Assembly: GCA_947454955.1 (NCBI GenBank)
Contig: CANGLW010000009.1
Location: 1 to 64,000 of the forward strand
Direction of reading: 5' to 3'
DNA length: 64,000 bases
From: Comamonadaceae bacterium
GTDB taxonomy: Bacteria; Pseudomonadota; Gammaproteobacteria; Burkholderiales; Burkholderiaceae_C
Shown here: positions 45,422 to 54,320 of the stretch, piece by piece
Layout of the letters: each line of letters starts with the position of its first letter
How positions within the stretch are numbered: the first letter of the stretch is position 1
Program-made: the position numbers and the translations under genes
Notes under the pieces: generated by a model
Told to the model about the DNA's origin: nothing
Databases searched by the model: none
What the model saw: only the letters and a program-made list of their open reading frames with translations

Positions 45422-47629
45422 ATGACCCAAAACACCACACCGCGTACCAAGGCCGGCCGCCTGCAGGTGGCCACCAACCTGTATCGCTTCATCGAAGACA
45501 AAGTGCTGCCTGGCACGGGCGTGACCAGCGCGGCCTTCTGGCAAGGCTTTGACGCCCTGGCCCATGAACTCGGCCCGAAAAATGCCGCCCTCTTGGCTGA
45601 GCGCGATCGCCTGCAACTCGAACTCGACGCATGGCACAAAGCCAACCCCGGCCCCATCACCGACATGCCGGCTTACCGCGCATTCCTGGAAAAAATTGGC
45701 TACCTGGTGCCCGTGCCCGCGCAAGTCGACAGCGACACCACCAACGTGGACGCTGAGCTGGCCATCCAAGCCGGCCCGCAGCTGGTGGTGCCCATCCTCA
45801 ATGCACGTTACGCCTTGAACGCCGCGAACGCCCGCTGGGGTTCGCTGTACGACGCGCTGTACGGCACCGACGCCATCTCGGAAGAAGGCGGCGCTGACAA
45901 AGGCAAGGGCTACAACCCGGTGCGCGGCGCCAAAGTGATTGCCTATGCACGCCAAGTGCTCGACCAGGCCGCACCTTTGGCCAACGGTTCGCACAAAGAC
46001 GCGACCGGCTACAGCGTGGTGGGCGGCCAATTGGTGGTGGCCATGGCCAACGGCAGCACTGGCTTGGCCGATGCATCGAAATTCGTGGGTTACCAGGGCG
46101 ACGCTGCCAACCCCAGCGCGGTGCTGCTGGCCAACAACGGCATCCACATCGAGATTCAAATTGACCGCAGCACCCCCATCGGCAAAACCGACGCTGCCGG
46201 CGTGAGCGACCTGTTGATGGAAGCTGCACTGTCCACCATCCTCGACCTGGAAGACTCGGTGGCCGTGGTGGATGCTGACGACAAAGTGGTGGCCTACGAC
46301 AACTGGCTGGGCATTTTGCAAGGCACCCTCACCGAAGAAGTGAGCAAGGGCGACAAGACCTTCACACGCCGCTTGAACGGCGACCGCAGCTACACCGGTG
46401 CCAATGGCCAGCCCGTGACGCTGCATGGCCGCTCGCTGCTGTTCATCCGCAACGTGGGTCACCTCATGACCAACCCCGCTGTGCTGTACGGCGACGGCAG
46501 CGAAATCCACGAAGGCATTTTGGACGCCATGGTCACCGTGGCCATTGCCATCCACGACCTGAAAGCCCAAGGTGCCATTCGCAACTCGCGCACCGGCTCG
46601 ATCTACATCGTCAAGCCCAAGATGCACGGCCCGGCCGAAGTGGGCTTTGCCGCTGAATTGTTCGGCCGCGTTGAGAAAGTGTTGGGCCTGTCTGAGAACA
46701 CCGTCAAGCTGGGCATCATGGACGAAGAGCGCCGCACCAGCGTGAACTTGAAGGCTTGCATTGCCGCTGCCAAGAGCCGTGTGGCCTTCATCAACACCGG
46801 CTTCCTGGACCGCACCGGTGATGAGATGCACACCGCCATGCACGCCGGCCCCATGATCCGCAAAGCCGCCATGAAAGGCAGCGAGTGGATTGCCGCTTAC
46901 GAGAAAAACAATGTGCTGGTGGGCCTGGGCTGCGGCCTGCGCGGTCGCGCACAAATCGGCAAAGGCATGTGGGCCATGCCCGACCTGATGGCCGCGATGA
47001 TCGAGCAAAAAATTGTGCACCCCAAAGCTGGTGCCAACACCGCTTGGGTGCCTTCACCCACCGCGGCTACCCTGCACGCGCTGCACTACCACCAGGTCAA
47101 TGTGGCGGCCATCCAGGCTGAGCTTGAAAAAGCCGCCAAGGGCGCTGACGCTAAAGCACAAGCCGAGCAATTGCTGACCGGTTTGTTGACCGTGCCTGTC
47201 TCGCCCACACGCACCTGGACTGCTGAAGAGGTTCAACAAGAACTCGACAACAACGTGCAGGGTATTTTGGGTTATGTGGTGCGCTGGATTGACCAGGGCG
47301 TGGGCTGTTCCAAGGTGCCTGACATCCACAACATCGGCCTGATGGAAGACCGCGCGACCCTGCGTATTTCCAGCCAGCACATCGCCAACTGGTTGCTGCA
47401 TGGCATCACCAACGATGCCCAAGTGCGCGCCACCTTTGAGCGCATGGCTGCTGTGGTGGACCAGCAAAACGCTGGTGACGCGTTGTACAAGCCCATGGCA
47501 GGCAACTTCAGCACCTCGATGGCTTACAAAGCTGCCACCGATTTGGTGTTTGAAGGCATGGCCCAACCCAGCGGCTACACCGAGCCTTTGCTGCACGCAT
47601 GGCGCTTGAAAGTCAAGGCAGCTGCCTGA
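45422..47629 (+). CDS. glcB: Malate synthase G
   Basis: This enzyme condenses glyoxylate with acetyl-CoA to malate, letting cells grow on glycolate or other C2 sources. The 735-residue length, [22 protein letters not shown] mid-region, [16 protein letters not shown] and [14 protein letters not shown] are typical of isoform G. Two ATGs occur six bases apart. The second is preferred because the strong GGAGG site lies 8 bases before it, versus 2 bases before the first. It follows the HAD gene closely and ends at a palindromic terminator. Confidence 0.96.
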   Translation: MTQNTTPRTKAGRLQVATNLYRFIEDKVLPGTGVTSAAFWQGFDALAHELGPKNAALLAERDRLQLELDAWHKANPGPITDMPAYRAFLEKIGYLVPVPAQVDSDTTNVDAELAIQAGPQLVVPILNARYALNAANARWGSLYDALYGTDAISEEGGADKGKGYNPVRGAKVIAYARQVLDQAAPLANGSHKDATGYSVVGGQLVVAMANGSTGLADASKFVGYQGDAANPSAVLLANNGIHIEIQIDRSTPIGKTDAAGVSDLLMEAALSTILDLEDSVAVVDADDKVVAYDNWLGILQGTLTEEVSKGDKTFTRRLNGDRSYTGANGQPVTLHGRSLLFIRNVGHLMTNPAVLYGDGSEIHEGILDAMVTVAIAIHDLKAQGAIRNSRTGSIYIVKPKMHGPAEVGFAAELFGRVEKVLGLSENTVKLGIMDEERRTSVNLKACIAAAKSRVAFINTGFLDRTGDEMHTAMHAGPMIRKAAMKGSEWIAAYEKNNVLVGLGCGLRGRAQIGKGMWAMPDLMAAMIEQKIVHPKAGANTAWVPSPTAATLHALHYHQVNVAAIQAELEKAAKGADAKAQAEQLLTGLLTVPVSPTRTWTAEEVQQELDNNVQGILGYVVRWIDQGVGCSKVPDIHNIGLMEDRATLRISSQHIANWLLHGITNDAQVRATFERMAAVVDQQNAGDALYKPMAGNFSTSMAYKAATDLVFEGMAQPSGYTEPLLHAWRLKVKAAA

Positions 47630-47675
47630 GATTGCATTTCAAGTTTGCTCCTGAAAACGGAGCAGAGTCTTCAGT

Positions 47676-47702
47676 AAAAACGGCGCCTAGGCGCCGTTTT
47701 TT
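47676..47702. terminator. Bidirectional palindromic terminator
   Basis: A perfect 26-bp palindrome (arms of 13 bp, AAAAACGGCGCCT and its complement, no separate loop) is followed by T. It serves malate synthase from the left and the SafE-like gene, whose stop lies at its edge, from the right. Confidence 0.88.
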
Positions 47703-48415
47703 CATGCGGCCACGCACCAAGGCGCGGCGTTGTGAAACCAACTCAACCACAAGGCCCAGCCTGAACTCAAAGCCAAGGCCAAGCCTGCCAGGCGCAACGG
47801 CCAGGCTCCGCGCTCGATGCGCAAGATCGTCATGCCGCGCACCAAGAGCCAAGGCGCAGCGGCCAACGACACACCGCTGCCCAGGGCAAACGCAGCCATC
47901 ACCCCCGCGCCTTGCACAGGCTCATGCGCCAGGGCGGCGAGCATCAAGGCCGCGTACAACAAACCACAAGGCATGAGCGCCCACATGGCCCCCAGGCCCA
48001 AGGGCGCGGCCACACCACGGCTTGAGGCCCACTGGCGCAAACCCAGCCACACCCGTTGTCCCAGGCCAGCCATCCAACGCGGCTGCGCGGCTTGAAAGAG
48101 CAACCACACACCGGTGGCCAACAATGCCAAGTGAAATAAACCCCACACCGGTCGCCATGCCACCGACTGTGTGGTGAGCCACCCCATGGCCTGTACCGAG
48201 GCTGCTGCCACAGCACCCAGCGTGGCATAGCCCAGCAAGCGCCCGGTTTGGAAAAGCAGCAGGCTGCGCGGCCGGTTCGGACCGCAGGCCTGCACCACAC
48301 CCACGCAAGCGGTGTTGCACATGGCCACACAGTGCGGGCCACCCACCAAGCCCATGAACAGGGCTGAGAGCAGCAAGGGCATAGACATGGACGTAGGGGT
48401 GAGCGTGGCGATCAA
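47702..48415 (-). CDS. SafE/TauE-like membrane protein of the oxidase region
   Basis: A 237-residue polytopic membrane protein with the opening LLLSALFMGLVGGPHCVAMC (with two Cys and a His), typical of the sulfite-exporter-like family found beside cbb3 oxidase genes and linked to copper or heme-oxidase maturation. About six membrane helices. It also has WALMPCGLLYAALMLAAL with another Cys. The start overlaps the hemN stop. Its function in oxidase assembly is inferred from context. An alternative start at a Met 10 residues later would be equally good. Confidence 0.82.
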   Translation of the reverse strand: MIATLTPTSMSMPLLLSALFMGLVGGPHCVAMCNTACVGVVQACGPNRPRSLLLFQTGRLLGYATLGAVAAASVQAMGWLTTQSVAWRPVWGLFHLALLATGVWLLFQAAQPRWMAGLGQRVWLGLRQWASSRGVAAPLGLGAMWALMPCGLLYAALMLAALAHEPVQGAGVMAAFALGSGVSLAAAPWLLVRGMTILRIERGAWPLRLAGLALALSSGWALWLSWFHNAAPWCVAA

Positions 48416-49803
48416 ATGATTTTTGAAAAGCGCGAACGGTCCAGGTCGGCCTGCAAATAGCGGTCAAACACCATGGCAATCGCACGCACCAAAAAGCGCC
48501 CTTTGGCAGTCACGCTCACGCCTTGGGCGTCCGTGCTCACCAGGCCATCGTCTTCGAGTTCCATCAGCGCCTCCAACTCACGGGCGAAGTGGCGTTGGAA
48601 GTCAATCAGGTAAGACTGGTTGATCTCTTCAAACAAGACCTGCCCTTGGCACATCAGCGCCATGATGACCGCACGACGCACCAAATCGTCACGCGTCAAG
48701 GCCAAGCCGCGCACCACAGGGAAGCGGCCATGGTCGAGCGCGTCGTAATACTCGTCGAGCGTTTTGGCGTTCTGGTGGTAAGTGGCGCCCATGCGGCCAA
48801 TCGACGAGACGCCCAGGGCCAGCAAATCGCAATCGGGTTGGGTGCTGTAGCCCTGGAAGTTGCGGTGCAAATGCCCCATGCGTTGGGCCACGGCCAACTC
48901 GTCCTCAGGCAAAGCAAAATGGTCCATGCCGATGTAGTCGTAGCCCGCTGCCAACAAGCGGTGTTGTGCAGCAATAAGCATCTGTAGCTTGTCAGCAGGT
49001 GGCGGTAAATCTTGCGCGTTGATGCGGCGCTGGGGCTTGAAGCGCACCGGCAAATGGGCGTAGGCGTACACCGCAATGCGGTCAGGGCGCTGCGCGATCA
49101 CCTGAGCGATGGTGCGCTCGAACGAGGCCAAGGTTTGCTTGGGCAAGCCGTAAATCAAATCGAAGTTGACCGACTCAAAGCCACGTGCGCGCGCCGCGTC
49201 CAACAAGGTCTGCACCAGCTCGGGCGACTGCACGCGGTGCACAGCTTGTTGCACTTGCGGCTCGTAATCTTGCACGCCCAAGCTCAAGCGGTTAAAGCCC
49301 AACGCATGCAGGGTGTCGAGCATCTCGGGCGCGATGGTGCGCGGATCAATCTCTATGGAGAGTTCCGCACCGGGCTGAATCTCAAAGTTCTCGCGTAGCA
49401 TGCCCATGAGTGCGCGCAGCTCATCGGCGTTCAAGAAGGTGGGCGAGCCACCACCCAGGTGCAATTGCGAGACCTTCTGGCGCTTGCCCAGCACCGCGGT
49501 ATGCAAGGCCACTTCGCGACTCAGGTAATCCAAGTAGGCCTTGGCGCGGTCGTGGTGCTTGGTGATGATTTTGTTGCAAGCGCAGTAGTAGCACAGCGAC
49601 TCGCAAAACGGGATGTGAACATACAGCGAGAGCGGGATGAGCTTGCCAAAGGCCGTGCCGCTGCGGCGCATCAGGGCGGCGCGGTAATCGTCTTCACCAA
49701 AGGCCTCCACAAAGCGGTCGGCGGTGGGGTAAGAGGTGTAACGCGGGCCGGCCTGGTCGTAACGCAGCAGGGCTTGTGGGGTGGGTAAAAAGCTGGTGTC
49801 CAT
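48412..49803 (-). CDS. hemN: Oxygen-independent coproporphyrinogen III oxidase HemN
   Basis: A radical-SAM enzyme that makes protoporphyrinogen IX without oxygen, supplying heme in low-oxygen conditions. The 463-residue length and SLYVHIPFCESLCYYCACNK, with the CxxxCxxC cluster plus a fourth Cys as in E. coli HemN, are typical. Also present are LHLGGGSPTFL, RLSLGVQDYEP and FDLIYGLPKQT. An FNR-type box lies 41 bases upstream, consistent with anaerobic induction. The gene is divergent from fnr. Confidence 0.96.
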   Translation of the reverse strand: MDTSFLPTPQALLRYDQAGPRYTSYPTADRFVEAFGEDDYRAALMRRSGTAFGKLIPLSLYVHIPFCESLCYYCACNKIITKHHDRAKAYLDYLSREVALHTAVLGKRQKVSQLHLGGGSPTFLNADELRALMGMLRENFEIQPGAELSIEIDPRTIAPEMLDTLHALGFNRLSLGVQDYEPQVQQAVHRVQSPELVQTLLDAARARGFESVNFDLIYGLPKQTLASFERTIAQVIAQRPDRIAVYAYAHLPVRFKPQRRINAQDLPPPADKLQMLIAAQHRLLAAGYDYIGMDHFALPEDELAVAQRMGHLHRNFQGYSTQPDCDLLALGVSSIGRMGATYHQNAKTLDEYYDALDHGRFPVVRGLALTRDDLVRRAVIMALMCQGQVLFEEINQSYLIDFQRHFARELEALMELEDDGLVSTDAQGVSVTAKGRFLVRAIAMVFDRYLQADLDRSRFSKII

Positions 49804-49843
49804 GGGTGTGAGGGCTAATGTGCCGCAACACCGAGATAGCTTT

Positions 49844-49857
49844 TTGACTTACATCAA
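49844..49857. promoter_or_regulatory. FNR-type binding site between hemN and fnr
   Basis: TTGAC-TTAC-ATCAA matches the FNR box in all but one base. Centred 41.5 upstream of a predicted hemN start near 49809, with a -10-like CACATT in between, it fits activation of hemN. It may also serve fnr autoregulation. Confidence 0.8.
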
Positions 49858-49931
49858 ATGCCAAGCAGATAGGGGCAGACCCTGAGCTAAAGCGCTTGGT
49901 CAGATCAAACCTGCGTGCGAAAATTTGCCCC

Positions 49932-50651
49932 ATGAACCTCCAAAGCATCAAGGTTGCGTGCTCCAACTGCAATTTGCGTGAGCTCTGTCTGCCCGTGGGC
50001 TTGTCCAGTGACGAGGTCGAACGCCTCGACCAAGTGGTGTCCAACCGCCGCAAGGTGAAAAAGGGCGAGGCGCTGTACCACACGGGTGAAGCCTTCAGCT
50101 CGCTGTACGCGATTCGCACTGGCTTTTTCAAAACCTGTTTGACCACCGACGATGGGCGCGAGCAAATCACCGGTTTTCAAATGGCCGGCGAGATCATGGG
50201 TTTGGACGGCATCTCCACCGAGCGCCACAACTGCGACGCCCGGGCGCTGGAAGACGCTGAGGTGTGCGTGATGCCTTTTGGCATCGTGGAAGAACTCTCG
50301 CGCGAGATCACCGGTTTGCAACGCCATGTGCACAAGATCATGAGCCGTGAGATCGTGCGCGAGAACAGCATCATGATGTTGCTGGGCAATATGCGCGCCG
50401 AAGAACGCCTGGCCGCGTTTTTGCTCAACCTCTTGCAACGCCAGCAAGCACGGGGTTTTTCCAGCACTGAGATCGTCTTGCGCATGTCGCGCGAAGAGAT
50501 TGGGGTGTACCTGGGCCTCAAGCTCGAAACCGTGAGTCGCACCTTCTCGAAGTTTGTGGACGATGGCTTCATCGAGGTCAAGCAACGCCACATCAAGGTC
50601 ATCAACCTTGAGGGGCTCAGCGCCTTGATGAAACAGCCTGAGTGCCATTGA
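49932..50651 (+). CDS. fnr: FNR-type oxygen-sensing transcription regulator
   Basis: A 239-residue CRP/FNR-family activator that senses oxygen through a [4Fe-4S] cluster. The ligands are visible: Cys10, Cys13 and Cys19 in CSNCNLRELC and a fourth at Cys101 (ERHNCDARA). The effector-fold domain is followed by a helix-turn-helix with MSREEIGVYLGLKLETVSR; the E-x-x-S-R recognition residues match FNR specificity. I chose the start just before NLQSIKVAC. The frame upstream is not conserved. It probably drives hemN and the cco genes through the boxes noted here. Confidence 0.95.
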   Translation: MNLQSIKVACSNCNLRELCLPVGLSSDEVERLDQVVSNRRKVKKGEALYHTGEAFSSLYAIRTGFFKTCLTTDDGREQITGFQMAGEIMGLDGISTERHNCDARALEDAEVCVMPFGIVEELSREITGLQRHVHKIMSREIVRENSIMMLLGNMRAEERLAAFLLNLLQRQQARGFSSTEIVLRMSREEIGVYLGLKLETVSRTFSKFVDDGFIEVKQRHIKVINLEGLSALMKQPECH

Positions 50652-50657
50652 ACGGCT

Positions 50658-50897
50658 TCAGTCACGCGGGGCATTGACCTCGGCAGCGGGCTTGAGCAAG
50701 AACAGCGTCAAGCCACACGCGGTCATGATCGCGCCCCAAAACACAAAGAAAGCCAGCGTGTAAACCGCTTGGCGTGAGATCTCCAGCGGGTGACCCAACC
50801 AGTGCAGGCTGTGCGGGTCGAGCACCGCAAACACCAGCATCTCAAGCACGCAGGCCACCAGAAAACTGGGCCAGATCAGCAACAGTGAGGGACGCAT
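50658..50897 (-). CDS. Small two-helix membrane protein of the cco cluster
   Basis: A 79-residue protein with two hydrophobic segments (SLLLIWPSFLVACVLEMLVF and YTLAFFVFWGAIMTACGLTL) and a short charged tail. Homologues are commonly found at the end of cco operons in Comamonadaceae, but no function is established. It begins next to the FixH-like gene, whose end it overlaps by a few bases in the opposite direction of growth of the list, so both belong to the cco operon. Confidence 0.7.
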   Translation of the reverse strand: MRPSLLLIWPSFLVACVLEMLVFAVLDPHSLHWLGHPLEISRQAVYTLAFFVFWGAIMTACGLTLFLLKPAAEVNAPRD

Positions 50898-50904
50898 GAC
50901 AGGC

Positions 50905-51126
50905 TCAGCGTTTGGCAGGCAGAGTGCCAGCTGCTGCGTGGTTGCGGGCCTGTACCGCAGGTGCTTGGGTGATGTCTGGCGTGCGGGTGTCGAGCACCGG
51001 GTCGGGCGAGGAAAGCGCCAACACCATGGTGGCCACCCCGGCCACCACCACCATGGCCGGGCCGGCAATCACCATCCACACCATCGGGTAACGCCACCAG
51101 GGCTGGCTTGCGGGAACATCGTTCAT
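50905..51126 (-). CDS. Small FixH-like protein of the cco cluster
   Basis: A 73-residue protein with one N-terminal membrane helix (WWRYPMVWMVIAGPAMVVVAG) and a periplasmic tail. The WWRYPMVWMVIAGP segment resembles the start of FixH/CcoH, the cbb3 assembly factor, but the protein is much shorter than a full FixH. It is preceded by a proper ribosome site (AGGAG, 6-base spacing) and sits just after ccoG, as FixH does. Truncated or minimal FixH is the best guess. Confidence 0.72.
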   Translation of the reverse strand: MNDVPASQPWWRYPMVWMVIAGPAMVVVAGVATMVLALSSPDPVLDTRTPDITQAPAVQARNHAAAGTLPAKR

Positions 51127-51135
51127 GGTCAACTC

Positions 51136-52563
51136 CTAAGGCACTAAAAACACAGACTTCTCATGCACCGCGCGGGCGCTATCGAGCGCGGTGATGGTGA
51201 ACACGATCGGGTACGAACCCTTGGGTACATCGCCCGGCATTTGCAAACGCACGCTCACCCAGCGCGACTGGGCCGAGCCCACCTGGGTCAGCGGGTCTGA
51301 GGCGACAGACAAACCCGCCAAACCAGCCGGGCCTTGCACCTCAATGCGGTAATGCTGCTGCGACTCGGTGGCGTTCATCACCTGCAAGCGGTACACGTTT
51401 TCCAGCACGCCACCAGCCACCAAGCGCGCCATCACGCCGCGGTCGCGCACCACATCGACCTTGAAGGGCGAACGCAGGGCCAGGCTCACACTCATGCCCA
51501 GAGTGATGAGCAAGAGCACCGCGCTGTAAATCAACACCCTGGGCCGCCACATGCGCCGCAAAATTTGTGAACGGCTCCAGCCCTGGGCGATGGCATTGGG
51601 CGTGGTGTACTTGATCAAGCCGCGTGGTGCCCCGATCTTGTCCATCACACCGTCGCACACATCGGCACAGGCCCCGCAACCTATGCACTCGTACTGCAGG
51701 CCCTGGCGAATGTCGATGTCGGTAGGGCAGACCTGCACGCACAAGCTGCAGTCCACGCATGCTCCGAAATTCATAGCATCTGCTTGCTTGGCGTGGGCAC
51801 CGCGCGGCTCGCCACGCTTGGCGTCGTACGTGACGATCAAGGTGTCTTTGTCGAACATCGCACTTTGAAAGCGGGCGTAAGGGCACATGTATTTGCACAC
51901 CTGCTCACGCATGAAGCCGGCATTGCCATACGTGGCCAAAGCGTAGAAGAAGACCCAGAACACTTCCCACGAGCTCATGCGGGTTTGCAAAAACGCCATG
52001 CCCAGCTCTTTGATGGGCGTGAAGTAGCCCACAAAGGTGAAGCCCGTCCACATGGCCACCATGAGCCAGAACACATGCTTGACCCATTTCTTCACCAGCT
52101 TTTCCAGGCTGAAAGGGCTGCCATCCAAACGCAAGCGGGCAGATCGGTCGCCTTCGACCTTGCGTTCGATCCACAGAAAAATTTCGGTGTACACCGTTTG
52201 CGGGCAGGCGTAGCCGCACCACAAGCGCCCCGCCATGGCGGTGAACAAAAACAAGCTCAGGGCAGAGATGACCAGCAAGCCAGTGAGGTAAATGAAGTCT
52301 TGCGGGTAGAGAACCAAATCAGCAATGAAAAAGCGCCGTGAGCCCAGGTCAAACAAGACTGCTTGGCGCTGCCCCCAACTCAGCCAGGGCAGGCCGTAAA
52401 ACACCAACTGGGTAAGCACCACCATGGCCCAACGCCAGCGTGCAAACACGCCTTGCACGCTGCGCGGGTAGACCTTGCTGTGCGCCGCAAACAGCGGCAC
52501 CAGATGGTCATCGGTCAGGGGTTGGATGGGCACCACCTTGCGTGCGCCGTCTGAAGAGCTCAT
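51136..52563 (-). CDS. ccoG: cbb3 oxidase accessory ferredoxin CcoG (FixG/RdxA)
   Basis: A 475-residue membrane-bound iron-sulfur protein needed for copper delivery to the cbb3 oxidase. It has membrane helices with GRLWCGYACPQTVYTEIF, two [4Fe-4S] binding motifs (CVDCSLCVQVCP and CIGCGACADVC) and a C-terminal periplasmic Ig-like FixG domain. CcoG is thought to reduce Cu(II) for CcoN maturation. It lies 10 bases after ccoP. A copy of the dispersed palindromic motif falls in the segment coding ADAMNFGAC. Confidence 0.95.
   Translation of the reverse strand: MSSSDGARKVVPIQPLTDDHLVPLFAAHSKVYPRSVQGVFARWRWAMVVLTQLVFYGLPWLSWGQRQAVLFDLGSRRFFIADLVLYPQDFIYLTGLLVISALSLFLFTAMAGRLWCGYACPQTVYTEIFLWIERKVEGDRSARLRLDGSPFSLEKLVKKWVKHVFWLMVAMWTGFTFVGYFTPIKELGMAFLQTRMSSWEVFWVFFYALATYGNAGFMREQVCKYMCPYARFQSAMFDKDTLIVTYDAKRGEPRGAHAKQADAMNFGACVDCSLCVQVCPTDIDIRQGLQYECIGCGACADVCDGVMDKIGAPRGLIKYTTPNAIAQGWSRSQILRRMWRPRVLIYSAVLLLITLGMSVSLALRSPFKVDVVRDRGVMARLVAGGVLENVYRLQVMNATESQQHYRIEVQGPAGLAGLSVASDPLTQVGSAQSRWVSVRLQMPGDVPKGSYPIVFTITALDSARAVHEKSVFLVP
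51760..51778. repeat. 19-bp palindromic motif, copy in ccoG
   Basis: TGCTCCGAAATTCATAGCA fits TGCT-N11-AGCA exactly, yet it lies inside the conserved ferredoxin region. Confidence 0.4.
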
Positions 52564-52573
52564 GCGTCAGCGA

Positions 52574-53476
52574 TCAAGGCCGGTTCGAGAGGCCCCAGAC
52601 ATACGCACCCACCACCTTGATTTGGTCTTCGGTGAGCAACTTGCCTTGCGCTGGCATGCGGTTGGCCTTGCCGTTGTTGACCATCGCGGTGATGGCACCT
52701 TCACCCCAGCCATGCAGCCAGGTGTCGTCGGTCAGGTTGGGCGCGCCCATGGCGGTGTTGCCTTTGCCGTCCATGCCGTGACAGGCCGCACAGGCGCCAA
52801 ACTTAGCTTTGCCCAGCGAGGCACGCAAAGAGTCGCTCGGGCTGCCCGAGAGGCTGAGCACATAGTGCGCCACGTTCTTCACATCTTCAGGTGTGCCTAC
52901 TGCGGCGGCCATGGGCGGCATCATGCCGTTGCGGCCTTGGGTGATGGTTTGCACAATCAACTCAGGTGTGCCGCCGTACAGCCAATCTTTGTCGCTCAAG
53001 TTGGGAAAGCCCTTGCTGCCTCGCGCATCCGAGCCGTGGCACTGCGCGCAGTTGTTCATGAACAAACGCTCACCGATGGCCATGGCCTGGGGTTCGCGCA
53101 CCATGTCGGCAAAGCTCATACCAGCGTATTTGGCGTAGAGCGGCGCGGTCGCCTCAGCACCGGCTTTCATTTCAGCGCTGTGCTGTGCGCGTGCGCTCCA
53201 ACCCAAGCGGCCTTCGTAACTGCCCAGGCCAGGAAACAGGGTGAGGTAAATCGCAGCGAACACGATGGTGATGACAAACAGCCACACCCACCAGCGAGGC
53301 AGCGGGTTGTTCATCTCGCGCAAATCACCGTCCCACACATGGCCGGTGGTGTTGTCTGCGGTGGCTGGCACACGCACCTTGCCACTCACCCACAACAACA
53401 CCAGGCAGGCCGTGATGGACACCACCACGCCCACGGCCACGTACCACGACCAGAAACCGCTTAAAAAATCACTCAT
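52574..53476 (-). CDS. ccoP: cbb3-type cytochrome oxidase diheme subunit CcoP
   Basis: A 300-residue membrane-anchored diheme cytochrome c. N-terminal helices (SDFLSGFWSWYVAVGVV and WWVWLFVITIVFAAIYLTLF) precede two cytochrome domains with CxxCH sites, CAQCHGSDARGSKGF and CAACHGMDGKGNTAMG. It passes electrons from soluble cytochrome c to CcoO. The start was chosen at SDFLSGF because it overlaps the ccoQ end by 8 bases. The frame extends five codons further without support. Confidence 0.96.
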   Translation of the reverse strand: MSDFLSGFWSWYVAVGVVVSITACLVLLWVSGKVRVPATADNTTGHVWDGDLREMNNPLPRWWVWLFVITIVFAAIYLTLFPGLGSYEGRLGWSARAQHSAEMKAGAEATAPLYAKYAGMSFADMVREPQAMAIGERLFMNNCAQCHGSDARGSKGFPNLSDKDWLYGGTPELIVQTITQGRNGMMPPMAAAVGTPEDVKNVAHYVLSLSGSPSDSLRASLGKAKFGACAACHGMDGKGNTAMGAPNLTDDTWLHGWGEGAITAMVNNGKANRMPAQGKLLTEDQIKVVGAYVWGLSNRP

Positions 53477-53684
53477 GCTCGACTCCCACATTCACTTGTC
53501 TTGGGCTGGCTGACTTGATCGACTTGGGCTGTGCGAACTCATCTGCAAACGGCAGTTGCGCCGCTTCTTCAAAGGCGATGGTTTGGCGGCGCGACCAGGC
53601 CCAGCGCACGATGCCCAAGAACGCCACGAAACACACCAAGGTGGCCACAGACCGCAGGGTGTTGATGTCTAGGTTCATGTCCAT
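53469..53684 (-). CDS. ccoQ: cbb3 oxidase small subunit CcoQ
   Basis: A 71-residue protein with a single membrane helix (SVATLVCFVAFLGIVRWAW) and a cytoplasmic tail containing FEEAAQLPFADE, typical of CcoQ, which stabilises the oxidase. It lies between ccoO and ccoP and overlaps ccoP. A second Met two codons in is an alternative start. Confidence 0.9.
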   Translation of the reverse strand: MDMNLDINTLRSVATLVCFVAFLGIVRWAWSRRQTIAFEEAAQLPFADEFAQPKSIKSASPRQVNVGVEHE

Positions 53685-53692
53685 ACCTCACC

Positions 53693-54307
53693 TCACTTCA
53701 AAGCGGTGCCCAGCACCTGCAGGTAAGCCACCAAGGCATCCATCTCGGTCTTGCCCTGCACCTCTTTCGCAGCGGTGTTGATTTGCTCGTCGGTGTACGG
53801 CACCCCCGCGGTGCGCAAGGCTTTGAGGTGCGAAGGCAGGCTGGCTGCATCGACCTGGTTGGCCAGCAACCAGGGGTAGGCCGGCATGTTGGACTCGGGC
53901 ACCAGGTCACGCGGGTTATTGAGGTGGATGCGGTGCCAGTCATCGCTGTAGCGCTCGCCCACACGCGCCAGGTCCGGGCCGGTGCGTTTGCTGCCCCACT
54001 GGAAGGGATGGTCATACACCGATTCGCCCGCCACCGAGTAGTGGCCATAGCGCAGCGTTTCTGCGCGGAAGGGGCGAATCATTTGCGAGTGGCAGTTGTA
54101 GCAACCCTCACGCACATACACATCACGCCCAGCCAGTTGCAGCGCGGTGTAAGGCTTCACGCCCGGTGCAGGTTGGGTGGTGGAGGTTTGGAAAAAAAGC
54201 GGCACGATCTCGATCAAGCCCCCGCCCAGCAACACCAGCAAGATGAGCACGATCATCAGAAAGTTGCTGGTCTCAATTTTTTCGTGTGACAAACCGGTTT
54301 TGTTCAT
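53693..54307 (-). CDS. ccoO: cbb3 oxidase monoheme subunit CcoO
   Basis: A 204-residue membrane-anchored cytochrome c subunit with one N-terminal helix ([20 protein letters not shown]) and the heme site [14 protein letters not shown]. The Met ligand is likely in SNMPAYPWL. The start was taken at NKTGLSHEK, which follows a GGAGAA ribosome site. It lies 13 bases after ccoN. Confidence 0.96.
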   Translation of the reverse strand: MNKTGLSHEKIETSNFLMIVLILLVLLGGGLIEIVPLFFQTSTTQPAPGVKPYTALQLAGRDVYVREGCYNCHSQMIRPFRAETLRYGHYSVAGESVYDHPFQWGSKRTGPDLARVGERYSDDWHRIHLNNPRDLVPESNMPAYPWLLANQVDAASLPSHLKALRTAGVPYTDEQINTAAKEVQGKTEMDALVAYLQVLGTALK

Positions 54308-54320
54308 GGGGTTCTCCTGC

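Noticed and set aside
45056..47020. Open frame of 654 codons opposite malate synthase
   Set aside because: Same His/Gly/Val-rich shadow composition, no ribosome site, and it lies over a well-conserved gene and part of the HAD gene.
49896..49908. Second FNR box just before fnr
   Set aside because: Only the right half ATCAA is intact; the left half does not align at the required spacing.
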